Shown here in pieces: positions 62,057 to 64,000 of a stretch of 64,000 nucleotides of DNA. The notes under the pieces were generated by a model. The model was not told where the DNA came from. It made no database searches and saw only the letters and a list, made by a program, of their open reading frames with translations. Position numbers and translations under genes: made by a program. The first letter of the stretch is position 1, and each line of letters opens with the position of its first letter. The DNA is from Rhodosalinus halophilus (GTDB lineage: Bacteria > Pseudomonadota > Alphaproteobacteria > Rhodobacterales > Rhodobacteraceae), in NCBI RefSeq assembly GCF_003298775.1, contig NZ_QNTQ01000018.1, positions 35,748-99,747 of the forward strand, given 5' to 3'.

Positions 62057-63544
62057 ATGAACCAGATCGCGGGCTTCAACCCGGCGGGCGCCGAGATCGA
62101 GTCGCCCGAGACGATGCCGCATTCGGTCGAGGCCGAGCAGCAGCTGCTCGGCGCGATCCTGACCAACAACGACATCTTCGACCGCGTCGCGGCGATCGTC
62201 GGCCCGCAGCACTTCTACGACCCGGTGCACGCCCGTATCTTCGAGATCGCCTCGGCGCGCATCTCGAAGAACGCGCTCGCCTCGCCCGTGACGCTCAAGA
62301 CCTTCATGGAGGGCGACGAGGGGCTGGCGGCGCTGGGCGGGCCGGCCTATCTCGCCCGCCTCGCCGGCGCCGCCATCGCCGGCTTCGCCGCCAGGGACTA
62401 CGCGCAGCTCATCTACGACCTCGCCATCCGGCGCGAGCTGATCGCGCTGGGCCGCGACATTTCGGCCAGGGCGGCCAAGATGGAGGTGGACCGCGAGCCG
62501 CGCGAGCAGATCGTCGAGGCCGAGCAGGCGCTCTACCGCCTCGCCGAACAGGGCCAGGCCGACAGCGGCTTTCAGTCCTTCCTGCACGCTTCGCTCGAGG
62601 CGGTGCAGGTGGCCGTGGCCGCGCACAAGCGCAAGGGACAGCTCGCCGGGATCTCGACGGGTCTCGTGGATCTCGACAAGAAGCTGGGCGGCCTGCACAA
62701 GTCCGACCTGCTGATCCTTGCGGGTCGCCCCTCGATGGGCAAGACGTCGCTGGCCACCAACATCGCCTTCAACATCGCGCGCGCCTATCGCCGCGGCACG
62801 AAGTCCGACGGCACCGAGGGCGCGGTCGAGGGTGGCGCGGTGGGTTTCTTCAGCCTCGAGATGAGCGCCGAGCAGCTCGCGACGCGGGTGCTCTCCGACG
62901 CCTCGGAAATCCCGTCCGAGCGGGTCCGGCGCGGCGATCTGACCGAGGACGAGTTCCAGCGTTTCGCGGCGGCCGCGCGCGAACTCGAGGCCTGCCCGCT
63001 CTACATCGACGACACGCCGGCGCTGCCGATCAGCCAGCTCGCCGCGCGCGCCCGGCGGCTGAAGCGGACGCACGGGCTCGACGTGCTGATGGTCGACTAC
63101 CTGCAGCTCGTCCGGCCCGCCTCGGCCAAGGACAGCCGGGTGAACGAGGTCTCCGAGATCACGCAAGGGCTGAAGGCCATCGCCAAGGAGCTCGACATCC
63201 CGGTGATCGCGCTCAGCCAGCTCTCGCGCCAGGTGGAAGCGCGCGAGGACAAGCGCCCGCAACTCGCCGACCTGCGCGAATCCGGCTCGATCGAGCAGGA
63301 CGCGGACGTGGTGATGTTCGTCTTCCGCGAGGAATACTACAAGGAGCGCGAGAAGCCGGGCGACCACGACCTCGACGGCGTGGCGAAATGGCAGGAGGAG
63401 ATGGAGAAGCTGCACGGTCGCGCCGAGGTCATCATCGGCAAGCAGCGTCACGGCCCCATCGGCACGGTCGAGCTCAGCTTCGAGGGCAAGTTCACTCGCT
63501 TCGGCAATCTCGCGAAGCCCTGGCAGCAGGACGACGGCTTCTGA
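62057..63544 (+). CDS. dnaB: Replicative DNA helicase
   Basis: This 495-residue hexameric helicase unwinds DNA at the replication fork. The N-terminal DnaB_N domain (PHSVEAEQQLLGAILTNNDIFDRVAAIVGPQHFYDPVHARIFE) is followed by the RecA-like motor: Walker A GRPSMGKT at residues 223-230, Walker B LDVLMVDYLQLV, and DLRESGSIEQDADVVMFVFREEYY. An insertion-like segment (RRGTKSDGTEGAVEGGAVG) near the Walker A strand matches alphaproteobacterial DnaB. ATG 62057 is used because GAGG lies 6 nt upstream; the frame is open 11 codons earlier. Confidence 0.97.
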   Translation: MNQIAGFNPAGAEIESPETMPHSVEAEQQLLGAILTNNDIFDRVAAIVGPQHFYDPVHARIFEIASARISKNALASPVTLKTFMEGDEGLAALGGPAYLARLAGAAIAGFAARDYAQLIYDLAIRRELIALGRDISARAAKMEVDREPREQIVEAEQALYRLAEQGQADSGFQSFLHASLEAVQVAVAAHKRKGQLAGISTGLVDLDKKLGGLHKSDLLILAGRPSMGKTSLATNIAFNIARAYRRGTKSDGTEGAVEGGAVGFFSLEMSAEQLATRVLSDASEIPSERVRRGDLTEDEFQRFAAAARELEACPLYIDDTPALPISQLAARARRLKRTHGLDVLMVDYLQLVRPASAKDSRVNEVSEITQGLKAIAKELDIPVIALSQLSRQVEAREDKRPQLADLRESGSIEQDADVVMFVFREEYYKEREKPGDHDLDGVAKWQEEMEKLHGRAEVIIGKQRHGPIGTVELSFEGKFTRFGNLAKPWQQDDGF

Positions 63545-64000
63545 CCCTTCTGATCACGGGATCGAGCGGGCATCTGGGCGAGGCGATCCTGCGCCTCGCA
63601 CGGGCCCGTGGCATCGCTGCGCGGGGGGCCGACATCGCGCCCGGCCCTTTCACGGATGTCGCGGCCGATCTGGCCGAGCCGGAGGCCGCGCGCGCGGCGG
63701 TCGCCGGGTGCCGCGCGGTGATACACTGCGCAACGCTGCACAAGCCGCATGTCGCCACCCATTCCGAACGCGCCTTCCTGCGCGCCAATGTCGAGGCGGT
63801 GCAGGCGCTGCTCGCCGCGTCCTTGGCCGAGCGCGTGCAGGCCTTCGTGCTCACCTCCACCACCAGCGCCTTCGGTGCGGCGCTGCGGCCCGCGCCCGGC
63901 GCGCCGGCGGCCTGGATCACCGAAGAGGTCCGCGCGGTGCCGCGCAACGTCTACGGCGTGACCAAGGGCATGGCGGAGGACCTGGCCCATCTCTACGCCC
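63541..64000 (+). CDS. NAD-dependent epimerase/dehydratase, partial at right edge
   Basis: The visible 153 codons read as an extended SDR: TLLITGSSGHLGEAILRLARARG is the nucleotide-binding start (G-x-x-G-x-x-G form), then CRAVIHCATLHKPHV, ANVEAVQALLAASL, FVLTSTTSAFGA and the catalytic YGVTKGMAEDLA. The gene continues beyond the window. No ATG or GTG precedes TLLITG within reach; the best start is CTG 63541, overlapping the dnaB stop (CTGA), so either a CTG start or a start inside dnaB is needed. The substrate is unknown. Confidence 0.75.
   Translation, partial: MTLLITGSSGHLGEAILRLARARGIAARGADIAPGPFTDVAADLAEPEAARAAVAGCRAVIHCATLHKPHVATHSERAFLRANVEAVQALLAASLAERVQAFVLTSTTSAFGAALRPAPGAPAAWITEEVRAVPRNVYGVTKGMAEDLAHLYA

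Noticed and set aside
1..64000. CRISPR arrays, tRNA genes, integrases, transposases or phage genes
   Set aside because: Looked for on both strands; no repeat-spacer pattern, cloverleaf-like tRNA sequence or recombinase motif was found, and gene content looks like ordinary chromosome.

Overview
The window reads as a chromosomal segment of a high-GC alphaproteobacterium, most likely of the Rhodobacterales (Rhodobacteraceae or Roseobacter group). The basis is recognition of protein families and context: a lysC-ptsP neighbourhood, IF-3 beginning [10 protein letters not shown], a bacterial-type FPR ending in AFVG, many start/stop overlaps (ATGA or TGATG), and candidate CtrA-like and BigR/SqrR-like DNA sites. 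No rRNA, tRNA, CRISPR array, insertion sequence or integrase was seen.

Layout. 1-10669 (minus strand): one long coupled operon with a TetR regulator, acyl-CoA dehydrogenase, a complete Liv-type ABC importer interleaved with an acyl-CoA synthetase and a PaaK-like ligase, and the start of an acyl-CoA carboxylase; it looks like an organic-acid import-and-activation system. 11225-13882: P-type ATPase. 13944-17626: a GcvT/DmdA-like methyltransferase divergent from a methanethiol oxidase (SBP56) gene with a small membrane protein. 17845-21933: an AttEFGH-like ABC transporter and secreted lipocalin-like protein. 22185-27799: GT10 and GT4 glycosyltransferases, a HutC-type GntR regulator, SDR, DUF1178 and KDO transferase. 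27905-34065: lysC, ptsP, lolCD and a lytic transglycosylase lipoprotein. 34169-36254: enoyl-CoA hydratase, an unknown gene behind a GTTAAC palindrome, and a 3'-truncated oxygenase gene. 36354-40076: tpiA coupled to an iron-transport permease, convergent with the iron-binding protein. 40224-45117: P450, Lrp, FPR, infC with a probable AUA start, a methyltransferase, and a dienelactone-hydrolase-family protein.

45183-52779 (minus strand): MoeA-like and XdhC-like genes, a YeeE/YedE sulfur-transport pair with a BigR/SqrR-type site upstream, an OmpA-family protein with an internal duplication, and CoxE/CoxD-like maturation genes, with no molybdenum hydroxylase structural genes in view. 52941-58669 (plus strand): five tightly packed genes (three related GT2_4 glycosyltransferases, one fused to a degenerate sulfotransferase-like domain, a sulfotransferase and an FkbM methyltransferase). 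This is the best candidate here for an uncharacterised surface-glycan decoration system. 58766-64000: an unknown conserved protein, a small membrane protein, pyrC, pyrE, dnaB and a partial epimerase.

Non-coding structure worth attention: two copies (38863-38916 and 51795-51844) of a double-hairpin repeat whose second stem has different but complementary arms in each copy, a strong terminator at 47215-47245, and inverted repeats at 27858-27879, 35475-35505 and 40164-40182.
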